DNA of 64,000 nt, taken from Toxorhynchites rutilus septentrionalis (taxonomy: Eukaryota > Arthropoda > Insecta > Diptera > Culicidae). The position numbers and the translations under genes are program-made. Shown here piece after piece: positions 12,904 to 23,200 of the stretch. Within the stretch, counting starts at the first letter, position 1, and every line of letters begins with the position of its first letter. The stretch spans positions 64,200,218 through 64,264,217 of the forward strand of contig NC_073745.1 in NCBI RefSeq assembly GCF_029784135.1, given 5' to 3'. The notes under the pieces were generated by a model. It was not told where the DNA came from. It ran no database searches and saw only the letters and a program-made list of their open reading frames with translations.

Positions 12904-13496
12904 TGTGTTTCACTGTACCAATGCACTTCACTACCACCACTTTATATGACTGCGAAAAATACTAATCGAAAACGGTACGTAATTCGATAACGAAATCCTT
13001 CCCGTCGCGGCATACCGTTTTTACGCGATTTAAATAACGAGGAAATGACACAAATCGAACGATAAACTCCTTCCCGTCGCGAAATGTCACACCTTTCACG
13101 AAACGATTGACCGAGATTGATACGTTTTAATTCGTACGAAATCTCCTTCCCGACGCGACGTATCAACCTACGCGATACGCTTACCACTCACCACCACCAG
13201 AATAAAATAATCAATTTGATATATATTTTCATATAATATATTCGGATATTCTTGTATTCATTTATTTTCTCAAAATCTTTATTTCAACACACCGTTGCTT
13301 CTCCAGCGCAATAGATTATGCAGATTAGGATATTGTTCTATACACCACTGCGCTTTGATATGTGTGAATCATCCGCACAAAGAGGAACTCAGGATAACCA
13401 ATTCGTTCGCTCGGGTTCAATCAACTGCCAACGCCTCAGCAAACAATAAACGCTGTACTCACCGCAATCAATCTCTTTGGTTGGGGGTTTCCTTTG
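12904..13496 (-). other. BEL/Pao 5' leader
   Basis: Non-coding leader between primer site and gag ATG, apart from the hairpin repeats described separately. No upstream frame of coding quality was seen. Confidence 0.6.
12960..13170 (-). repeat. Three phased hairpin repeats in BEL leader
   Basis: The motif CCTTCCCGTCGCG (plus strand) occurs at 12997-13009, 13069-13081 and, with one change, 13145-13157 (72- and 76-bp spacing). The first lies between perfect 9-bp arms AAAACGGTA/TACCGTTTT (12969-12977 and 13013-13021). The third lies between TTGATACGT/ACGTATCAA (13117-13125 and 13158-13166). The middle one has only a 5-bp TGACA/TGTCA stem. They lie between primer site and gag start, the usual place for packaging or dimerisation signals; that role is inference. 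Confidence 0.7.
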
Positions 13497-13514
13497 ATCC
13501 GGTTCGAAGGACCA
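13497..13514 (-). promoter_or_regulatory. Primer binding site, tRNA-Tyr type
   Basis: On the minus strand this reads TGGTCCTTCGAACCGGAT, two bases inside the 5' LTR. It complements the 3' end of eukaryotic tRNA-Tyr (known sequence ...CCGGCTCGAAGGACCA) with one mismatch. The tRNA assignment is from memory of the family, not a search. Confidence 0.75.
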
Positions 13515-13516
13515 AA

Positions 13517-13989
13517 TGATGGGGGCTTACCAGAGGGGGTCCGGGGACGAAGGATTTTCTTCCGCTTCCTAGAGCGGCCCAAAGGATCGAAAGTGAATTT
13601 TCCAGCTTACGATCTCAGCCACGAACTGAGATTAAGCGCACCGCAATTCTCGCGCTATTTTCGGACACCTTTTATAAATCGTTGCGAAGATTTCGAACAT
13701 GCACTAATTCACGATATTGATTTTATTTATTTCACCCTTAGCGATGTAATTTTCTTCAAAGACTTCGATTTAACAATTTCAAAATTGGTTTAATCACCGT
13801 TCACGTTTATACAAATGGATTGGAATATTGGATCTGATCTCTTTCTCGTTCGGAATTCAACTGGTCTGTGTGGAGATAAAAGAGGTTTTTTTTTCTCTAT
13901 TGCGTAAACCACTTTTTGCTGGTTGGATGGTTGGTTGACCTTTTAAGGCGGCACAAAAGTTTTTGGACACTTAATTTAAATTTCGTTCA
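13517..13989 (-). repeat. BEL/Pao 5' LTR (473 bp)
   Basis: Same ends as the LTR at 6838-7308. It is followed directly by GAGAG at 13990-13994, matching 6833-6837. Confidence 0.93.
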
Positions 13990-13994
13990 GAGAG

Positions 13995-15963
13995 CAAAAG
14001 AGAATTCTACCATCGAAAACTCGGAATCAAGATCGCACCTATCTTGTGGTATATCTCGAACTATTTTTTGCACAGGAGTGGAATCAGGTCAAACCTTCCG
14101 TGCAAAATTAAAAATCCATCGATGTGAATATTCTTCGCTTTCATTCGTTGAAGAACGATTTCTCATGTTTCGAGCCACTTTCCATAGTTTTTTCATTGAC
14201 GTTTCTCGTGACAAACATCCCACGAAATTTCGCCAATAAGCACGTTTTTTTCCCTTTGATCAAATTTTTTAACTGATTCTCAAGAGCTAAATACGTTTGA
14301 AAATTTTCAGGGGTTCCACGTTTCCGAAAAGCTTTAAATGCATTCGATTTTTCTACATAAAGCTTGGAACATTGGCTATCCCACCATGAATTGGGAGGCC
14401 TTCGGCGAATGGTGGAACCTGGGATGGGTTTCGTTTGAGCGCGAACTGCGCTGTCATAGATCAAACGAGAAAGGAAGTTATACTACTCTAATGGAGGAAA
14501 GCCATCTCTGGAATTGATGACTAGAGTAATCGCGTCCGCATATTTTTTCCAGTCAATGTGTCTTGTTAGGTCAGATGCCATGTTTATAGATTCAGAAGAA
14601 TTGGACCCATTGGTGATAGAAACTTTGATTGGCAAGTGGTCACTACCGTTGGTGTCCTGGATTACATTCCACTTGCAATCTAACGATAGTGAATTCGAGC
14701 AAAGCGAAAGGTCAAGAGCACTTGGGTTAGCAGGAGGTTTAGATACACGTGTTGTTTCCCCAGTGTTCAAAACGGTCATGTTGAAGCTGTTACAAAGGTC
14801 ATATATCAACAATGAACGATTGTCGTCATACTGTTCCCCCCAGGCAGTTCCGTGAGAGTTGAAGTCTCCCAAGATCAATCGTGGCTCAGGAAGAAGTGAA
14901 CACATGTCAAAAAGTTGCTTGCGGCTAACCGCAGCTCTCGGAAGCCAATACAAGCTGACAATGCAGAGGTCCTTGCCTCTTATGTTTGCATGACAAGCAA
15001 CAGCTTCGATTCCTCCAATAGGTGGAAGGTCCATTCGAAAAAAATGAGTGGCGCTTATTGATCCCTAATAGCACCCCTCCGTATCTGTCATCACGGTCCA
15101 AGCGTATAGTATTAAAATCGTGGAAAGATAGATCATCTCGCGACGAAAGCCAAGTTTCGGACAGAGCAAAAACATCAGCCATCTCCCTCTTTTATTGATG
15201 CGCTCGTCAGACCCGTTTCTGTAATCACCCCCGAAATTTCTACGTTATGGCAGGGCACATAGGCGCGATATTCTAGAACGAAGCGATTGTCGACAATAAT
15301 CTCGTTAGCTTGCTTCCAATCAGCCATGACAACACGCAGTTTGTTCGGTCTAACCTTGCTAATTTCGACCACGGAGGAATAATTTTTTGTCAGATCTTTC
15401 ATAATCTGAATCACGTTGAGCGATTTCCCGTTGGGTTTGGGCCGGAAGAAAACAATCCATGGGCCAGATCCAGGTGTATCTTCTGGATAGACCTTGACAC
15501 GAGGAGAGGAAACATCTGAGGGGGAGGACGAGGTCGATGGTTGAGCGGGAGCGAGATCAGTAGGGCTGGGTGGCAAGTTCGGGAGTTGATCGGAAGCGTG
15601 AGCGTGAGATTGAGGGAGGAAAGAGGAAAGGTTTGCAAATTTTCTTGAGGGGGGCTTGTTAAGGTGGGTTAGTTCTTCCTCTGAAGAGACATCTTCCAAG
15701 GGAGGGACGCGTTTAAGCGACTTCCCAGTCCCCGTCGGCTCGACAACTTTGCGGTTGAACTCCTCAGCAATTCTTTCGATTGATAGCTGCTGTGTGTTCA
15801 ATCGTAAATTCCTCGTCGATCTCGATTTTAATACGTTGTACAACCGGGCCCGAATCTTACATACAACCCGATAGGGATCCGAGTCGACTTTAGGTCCTCG
15901 AAAGGTCGCCACACCAATGACGTCAGAGAAGTGCCGACCGTCAATCAAAACACGGTCGATCTT
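13995..15963 (-). mobile_element. I-like non-LTR retrotransposon, 5' part of copy 2 (ORF1, endonuclease, RT N-part)
   Basis: Minus strand, from right to left. An ORF1-type stretch at 15700-15185 is proline/serine rich, then GPWIVFFRPKPNGKS...RVVMADW. At about 15180 it passes within a few bases into an APE-type endonuclease at its ALSETWLSS motif (15182-15040). The endonuclease continues with LILGDFNSHG and SDHLPI at 15034-14483, followed by the pre-RT region (PPNSWWDSQC) at 14464-13995. The zinc-knuckle part of ORF1 and the first ~40 residues of the endonuclease are missing, so there is an internal deletion. The reading joins the RT at 6837 across the BEL insertion. Several frameshifts and stops make it inactive. 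Confidence 0.8.
15740..15963 (-). pseudogene. Fragment of another LINE's endonuclease fused in frame to ORF1
   Basis: Minus-strand codons read KIDRVLIDGRHFSDV, then TFRGPKVDSDPYRVVCKIRARL. This resembles the C-terminal end of the endonuclease domain of other insect LINEs (IDHVLIDGRRHSSV...IDSDHYLV type). It runs without a stop into the proline-rich ORF1 region. There is no start codon: a TAA/TGA-rich stretch lies upstream. It is read as a chimera made during retrotransposition or as a 5' junction with an older fragment. Confidence 0.5.
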
Positions 15964-16699
15964 GATTTCTCATAATATTTTGATGTAGATGTAGCTGGCT
16001 AGATACCGCATTTCATAAATCACCCGCTCGTTCTGGATCAGACGCGGGCAGTATCAGTCTGCACACGACCAAAGATCCCACCGGGGTTCAAAACCGGTCT
16101 TCACTGAGGGTGCTCGTTCCAGGTTGATTTTACCACGGGGTATCCGCAGGGATTTTGGACAGAGGTGACTGACAGGGGACTCGAGTTGCACATACCTAAC
16201 GTTTATCAACCGAGTAAAATCGAATTTTAAGCCCCACTGACAATGAGCAGAGATGTAGGAACTTCGAGAGTCGCTGACCCCTACTTACAGCTGAAATATT
16301 AGCGCTTTTCAGTCATTTTTTTTTTCCTTTTTATGACGGAGACTATCACCACTGTACTACATTCTGCCGAATTTGTATTACGTTCGAAACTGTTGTTTCG
16401 CTCAAGTTATAAATTTGCATTCTCTATTTCGACCGTTTTGCCCATTTAATGTTCGAAGAGAAAAGATCGAACGAAATGCAAAAACAACTCGAACGGAATA
16501 CAGAATGGAATTTTATCAAGTCGTTCGAAATATTTCGAATCGATAGAAAAACAGAATAGGGGTGTACGTCTTTTTTTTCTTTATTTGAGAGGCCTTCATG
16601 CTCATGGGCTGGTTGGTCTCTTTTTCGACGGCATTGCTGCAAGGTTTCGCTGAAAACAAATCAAATCATAAAATTTCCAAACATTATTTAACTTGATGT
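15964..16699. other. Gene-free stretch upstream of the LINE copy
   Basis: Between the two LINE remnants I see no recognisable product. The 16050-16270 part is GC-richer than its surroundings with short stop-broken frames. 16290-16640 is A/T-rich with no clear feature. Confidence 0.5.
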
Positions 16700-17935
16700 T
16701 TGCTTGCTGGACCAAATGGCAAGGCTGACCCCGGACTAATGCTCCAGGCTAGTGGAGAGGAAGCTGTGCCGTTTGAGATGCCGAAGTGTTCTTATTCCCC
16801 TTCATCTTGATCTGGACAGGATTCGTTCTCTCTTTTTTTTTCTACAACATCGAACCTAACCATCAATCGAGCCCTTGACTGGCCCCTCTCTGCGAACCAC
16901 CTTTCGGTCCAAAAGGTACGAAAAGAGTTGGTGATCCACAACTTCACTTCGTCGAGCAGCACCTCCCGAGTGAAAAGCGATCCGGTGAGACCCATTCCGG
17001 AAAATCGGTCGGCCGCTACATTCCCTACATACAACGATGGCATCAATGGCGCTCGCCGAATCGAAGACGATCAACAGGGGACCTGACAGATGCCCGCGAG
17101 TTTCTTGTTGAAAGTCAAACTATTATTATCATCGCTACCCTAAATCCAACTTCTGGTGGTTCTTTTGAGCTGTCCGGGTATCTGATCTCATGGAGACGGC
17201 ATTTTTTGCTATGATGGCCTTGAAGTATTCTAGCAGATCGGCTGAGCTCGCCCGGCTCGGAAGTTGTTCCTGATACCGTTCCCGACGAGACCAGTTTTGA
17301 ACCTCCAGTCATTCACATCGAATCAGAATTGTTTTGCCACCGATGAGAGATTGAAATGCACCACCCGCTGCAGGATCGTGTTGCTAAGGGCAGTCAAGAT
17401 CCAAGCCCTTCTTCACTTGCTCGAAATGGAAGAGGAAGCTAAGTTTGTGGTCAACCAACACTCCAAAGATCTTTAGCGTTTTTCGGCGATGGGTGTAGTT
17501 TCTGAATAGCTGGACCCTAGAATTGGGACACTGATGTCTGTTGCTCCAAATCACCATAAGGTAGCTCTTCTGCGCTGAAAGTCTAAATCCTCTCTCGGCC
17601 GCCCATTGGCCGATGGCTTTGGGAGATGCCAGTATCCTGATGCGTGGCATCCTATGGCTGTCACACACTGCCATCCGAAGAATGTCGTCCGAGTAGACAA
17701 ATACGAAGACTCCCCTAGACAGAACCTGGAACAGACTATTCATGGCGACAAGAAAGAGGGTAACGGCAAGAACAGAACCTCGAGGGACTCCTGTCTCCTC
17801 GTGGAAAACTCGGGAGCTGATGTTACCAAATTAAATCTTTTGATTCATTCGTCTCCGAAAAATCCGAGCACATACGTTAAGACAGACGATGCCACTCGAC
17901 TGCTCTAGACATGCTTCCAATTCCACTGGTATACA
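16700..17935 (-). mobile_element. LOA-like non-LTR retrotransposon fragment (RT palm to RNase H)
   Basis: Minus strand. RT palm GVPRGSVLAVTLF and FVFVYSDDIL at about 17830-17660 are followed by the ERGFRLSAQKS motif and thumb (17600-17384). An RNase H remnant follows, with VFDSASAIDAI (about 17070) and GNVAADRFSGMG (about 17030-16990), then KLWITNSFRTFWTERWF (about 16950-16900). The domain order and the last motif are as in mosquito LOA/Lian-type elements. Frames change at about 17384 and 17115, so it is dead. The catalytic box reads YSDD, not YADD. Confidence 0.65.
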
Positions 17936-20209
17936 CATATTCTTGAATTTGTCACTCAGAATACAACAAAGGCGTCTTGTTTGTGGAATTCGTTTTTTTT
18001 ATAATCCACGTCGATCCATCTGTTTTAAGAGCATTGTTTTACGCTACTGGAAAGAAAACGGCTAAAATTTATGGAAAATAGGGATAATATATTGAGTTGT
18101 AGAAAAAGAAATCCATTATATTTACGTAAACTTCTCGAAGATTCGATGTTGCATGGTTTGTATGATCCGAATTAGGTCAAGCTATTTTGAATGTAACACC
18201 ATTATGATCATCTAAAAAAATGGTTAACAGTGAGACTGTCGACTTCCACAAGCTTCTCTCGATTCACCATACACATGGACAAATAGTAATCCCTTTGTGT
18301 TAGATCAGAACTATCAGATTTCTGTATGTGAACATCTCAACCAAACTCCAGGCGCTTCTTGCGAGCCACTGTCGCTGTGAGTGCCCTGATGGGACGCAAT
18401 CTCACGTCTATTAGTCAAAGTTAGCCTTGGGCGATTACTTCCTTCAGTTTGTTGACACTATACTTCCAAATTAAGGATTCGGTCGTAGGGGAGCAACATA
18501 TAGTAAGAGATTTCCTGCCTAATCATCAATCCTGGTTTGCGTCGGCTTGCCACGTTTCGACTGACGCCATCTTCGACGCCACATAGCCAGTCACCTTCCG
18601 GAATGATTTTGTTGTGGTTAACCATATGTGGCCAAATGATTTTACAGCCTTCGTTGATTTCTATTAGATCTGAACAAATCTGAACTTGAGTGTACAAACC
18701 ATTTTTTACTCACTAAAAATGAACGGAAACCTAGTCGGGAGGTTCTCATCAGGACGTATGGGTTTCGACGTTACTCACTCCTTTTAGTTTGTCAATATCT
18801 TTATTCATTTCATTGATTTATTTAATAATAAAACAGGAGTTGAAGAAAAATGGCATTTGTTTGTTGGTAAGGAGTATATAATACAAAATGTTTGCTCTGC
18901 TTCTTCGTTCTCACTGATTCGATTTCTATGCTCAGTTTAGGTTTATTTTTCCCTTAGTCTTATTAAATACTATGGATGCTGTAACTTTGCCTTCACTTCT
19001 CACCGCAATGATGATCATCGGGTAAGATAATAATATGTGTGTGTATTCACGCGTTTTGTAAAAAAATAAATTCAGAGGAAATATGTTATTTGTCTGTCTG
19101 TGGAGTTGGTTTTGTTCGACGTTTGTAGTGATGGATCTGACAGAAAAAACGACACAACGAATAATTAGTAAAAACTTAATGTTATTTGTTTTCGCTTCCC
19201 CTCAATAAATGAAGTAGAAGTGGTTGACTTGCTTCCTATCCGGAAATGATTTGTTGCCGGGCGACACGAACTTCAATTGGTCTATGCGCTTGTTACTTCG
19301 AATAGAACGACTCTCTTTATTTATAGTATCAACGTTAAATACTTATTTGTTTCGTTGATATTACGCTCACGTTTGTTACCCTACTAGTCATGGTTAGAAT
19401 CCATCTTATCCGAATGTTCCAATCGTTTTTCCTCGTTTCCGTATCAACACTTCTATCCAATTGTCGTGAATAAACTCTGTCGACCTCCCGGTATATTCAA
19501 CAAAACATACATTAATAAGTGTTTCGAGCGATTTGAGTGTTCCTCTCCACACGTATATACTGATAAATTCAGTAAGATACTTTTCATATCGTTAGTGTTT
19601 AGTTGCCGTATAAACAGTGTTTAAATCTTTCTTGTTTCAACTATTTTTTGTTTAGTTCAATATAGACTTTGTTTTATATTATATAGGTAATTCTCATTAC
19701 ATGTTTCTCTATTATTCTTGTGTTGCTTGTTCGCTTATCCTAGTTGCTTCCTTATGTATTATTAAGTTCAATGTGAAACGAATATTCTCCCTTGCCCGTT
19801 CGTCAAAGGTTTTTTATGTTACAGATGTGTTCACACTCTCTTGGTTTTTTTTTTGGTAAGATAATATCGGGGGTGGAGAAAGGAAATACACATTTTTGTT
19901 TGATAAAACATATCGCTAAGCTAAAACAAACGAAGATATTATGTGTGATGATTGGGGTCATCATCTCACGTGAAAAACGAATATACAAATAACACTAAAT
20001 GGCGTGGGATAACTAAGAAGACATAGACATGGATTATACAAAAATTAACAAGAACACAAACACAACCTGTCTAACCGCTGCTACTGTCTTGCTTTCACTG
20101 TACCCTGGTGCTATTTGGGCTCCTCCTCCACTGTTGTATGGTTGTCGTTCGCTCCAGTGACAATGCTTGGCGCGCTGTCAGAAATACTACTACTAGCTAC
20201 ATGCTATCC
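17936..20209. other. Long stretch without recognised gene; right part probably DESI2 3' UTR
   Basis: 18000-18780 shows no coding signal. From about 19310 to 20209 the DNA adjoins the DESI2 stop on the minus strand and could be its 3' UTR. AATAAA on the minus strand occurs at about 19316-19323. No RNA gene or repeat boundary was found. Confidence 0.45.
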
Positions 20210-23200
20210 TCAAAATGGACTGGAATCCGAGTCGCGATCTTGTATGGCTGTTATCGATTGTTGTAAGGCATTGGGGGTCAACCATTCTCTACGGAAAAGA
20301 AAGCAAACGGTAAATTATGTTTCGAACGTTGGCTACTTTGGAGACACTTACTTTGGTAAACAGCGCTGCAGAAAAGGTACGCATGAACTGAAATGAGCCA
20401 GACGATTGACCCAACTTGGAATCTCTTGCCCGCAGAGAATCTGGAATGCAATTTCTCGTTTACATTTGCATGGAGTGATTGCATGATTCAAAGACATATC
20501 GATGTTACCTGTGTTAGCGCTCCGGAGAAGTGATTGCAGTTGTTGTTCATCAGATGGTATCGATCGCCGCGAAACTGGTTCCCCAGTTCCTCAACAATTC
20601 GTCGGACTTCCTCCTCGGTGAAGTCTGTACAGCCAATTTGTATGCTTTGTCTTTGAGAGAAAAAAGGAACTGTGATCGTTCTGTCAACGGAAGTAAAAAC
20701 TATTTCTTACCGAAATCGAAATTGTTCACCGAGTTCATCGTGATCGCGGGGAGAAATTTCGAACACCCCGGTAAAAGGATACGGATGACCTCCGTAAGCA
20801 AACTCCGTACCGAATACTTCAACACCCGAATGGAACACGCCCAGCCCGATTGAGGTCGTGTATTCGTTTATCCAGTACTGTGCGTGGAAAAGAAAACATG
20901 TGGCATATCATCAAAAATAATATTCATTATCGACCAGTTAGCGCATAACAGGTTGTGCTTATAGCTCCCCTCGATTATCGATTATCAAAAAAAAGGAACA
21001 AATGCATCTTCGAGATCTACGTAGTCAGTTCAATGCTAATTGGTTCTGTAAAATAATTCGGCATATCTCGAGTAACAAAACAACGCTAAAACTCGCGACG
21101 GATCATTGCTCAGGTCGGCCAGTATCTAAACCTTAGTCTGGACAGTAATCGCTACTTCTACAATACCATCACATCTTCGAACCTGGAGATGGAACCTTTC
21201 TCTTTCTGAAAAAAAATGTCTTCTCTCTGTGACCAATCTTTCGGCTCAAAAGGTGCGAACTGGGCGAACAAAGTATGAATTGGTGCCCATACCTGGATGG
21301 AAAACGAGCTGCCAGTAATTCAATATTCTGTTTCCGAACAAAAATCTGACTACAGGGTCTTGGATGTAAACCTTGATTCATTCAGAATCCGGAATCACCA
21401 AATCAATTGTATCTCGGAATTGGTTTGAAAAGGTACGGGAATGTTTTGATATCAACATGCAGATAATTCATTGTTCTTTTTAGAAAAAAAAAATATTTAA
21501 AAAATTATACCGTTACAATTTTGATGAATTTTTCAACAAGGTTTGAACTCCCTATTAGTCAACCTCAGCGGCTATTTTTTTCCACGATCTCTTCATATCT
21601 GCAGCATAACGAGTCACTTTAGCATCTTTCTTCCATTCCATTCTGCACGACTTTTTCAAGACGGATCAACGTGAAATTTGAGCCGTTGTAAGCTACATGT
21701 ATTCCGCCTACTACGACCGCCACCATAAAATGACCCAAATGGCCCATACCCAGCCGGGAGGCGAACTGCCAATAATCCGATTTTCTGTTCTCGTATTGAA
21801 AAGTGACCAGACGTCTTTTCGCCAACTTGGAAGCACAGGAAATCAAGGAAATTGGCCTGAAGATTTTAACGGTTTCGTTAGCGTCGTGCACAAATTAAGT
21901 AACGCTAAAAATCCGGATTTTGGACAACCCTCCCTCCCCCTACGTTACGCAATTTCCTTTCTCTAAGGGTGGGTTTAGACTAGTGATATATTCATGTGAA
22001 GAAATATGATGAGATTTATAGAAATCGCATCAATCGTTTACACTAGCGTGAACTTCTATAATGAATATATGCATATTTTCGGTGAATGTATACACCTGAA
22101 GTAGAACTTCATCCAACTTCAGTGATTTCTCACCAGTGAGAAATTCACAATCGTTTACATATGCTGAATTTATTCAAGTTATATATACCTCGAATAAGTG
22201 TATCATATTTATTCTCACCCGTTTACACCTATTTTCACGTGAATAAATCCATCTATAGCTATAGATCTCCCTAATGTAAACCCGCCCTAATGTACAGAAA
22301 GTAACGCAACCTCGACCCCCCTCACCCCTTATCGCGTTACGTAATTTGTGCACGACGCCTTACTCTGAGCGATCTTGAGTATGGGTGCTATACTGATGCC
22401 GCAAGGATCACGATCTTTCAGAAAGTGATTCATTTCATAATCTAAAGCGGGTGGTTAGACCGCGCTCTATAAAAAACAAAAAGTAGTCGGTTCCACCAGG
22501 AAGAGGAACCATCCGCAAGCAATCCCCCACCACCCGGAAGAAAGATTATAGAAGCTACCATTGAGTATGAGGAAATCCGAATTCATTTCGGTAAAGATCC
22601 GAAATTCACCAATTTCTACCTTCCCCTCTTTCCTTTCCTTTCTGGCTCTGCCCGGCTAGGACGTGCTACTAAGAATCACACAAGTTGTCGCATCCCCTCA
22701 GTTGTGTGTCTACGTGATCTGGTCTGCCTCAAGCATCCGATATAGGGCTTCTCCATCCTCCGCATAAATTTTCAAGTTAGGAGCCTCTAGAGCAGTGGTA
22801 CTCAACCTTTTTTCTGTAGGGGTAACGCATAAAATCAACAACTCGTAAGTATGGTTCAATCATACCCAACCAATCTACTAATATGAAAGCCGATGCGGTA
22901 GGCTCTATTCGATATTTCTCTTTTGCTTTGCTTCTGCCCGTCAGCGCAAGCTCTGCACCTACATTCCTACTTCGCGCATATTCTGAGAATGCATTCTGTG
23001 TAGGATTGGGCGATCTTTAGAAAAAGATCTATTTTTACGGGTCGATTTTCTAAACGGCGTAGGAATCAATTCACTGATTAAGTCGGTACCAAAAAATCGA
23101 TCTTTGCTGAATCGATAGAAAATCAAATGTTTTCTTTCAATTTATTACCTGTCATATATCTATTTCTACTCAAACATTTAAGGAAATTAACTTGGGTCTC

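Larger units (their letters stand above)
6838..13989 (-). mobile_element. BEL/Pao LTR retrotransposon, nearly intact
   Basis: The whole element is 7,152 bp, oriented on the minus strand. It has LTRs at both ends (13517-13989 is 5'; 6838-7308 is 3'), each TG...CA. GAGAG duplications flank it at 6833-6837 and 13990-13994. From 5' to 3' it has a tRNA-Tyr-type primer binding site, a ~590-nt leader with three hairpin repeats, and one long gag-pol frame with a single internal stop. The domain order gag - zinc knuckles - protease - RT - RNase H - integrase, in one frame, is that of BEL/Pao. There is no envelope frame. It sits inside the antisense I-like LINE, whose RT reading continues on both sides. 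Confidence 0.93.

Noticed and set aside
18960..19025. Possible exon ending CATCG|GGTAAG
   Set aside because: An isolated short frame with a donor-like site; no acceptor, partner exon or homology.
22796..22810. hAT transposon end (CAGTGGTACTCAACC)
   Set aside because: No matching inverted end or 8-bp duplication was found within several kb.
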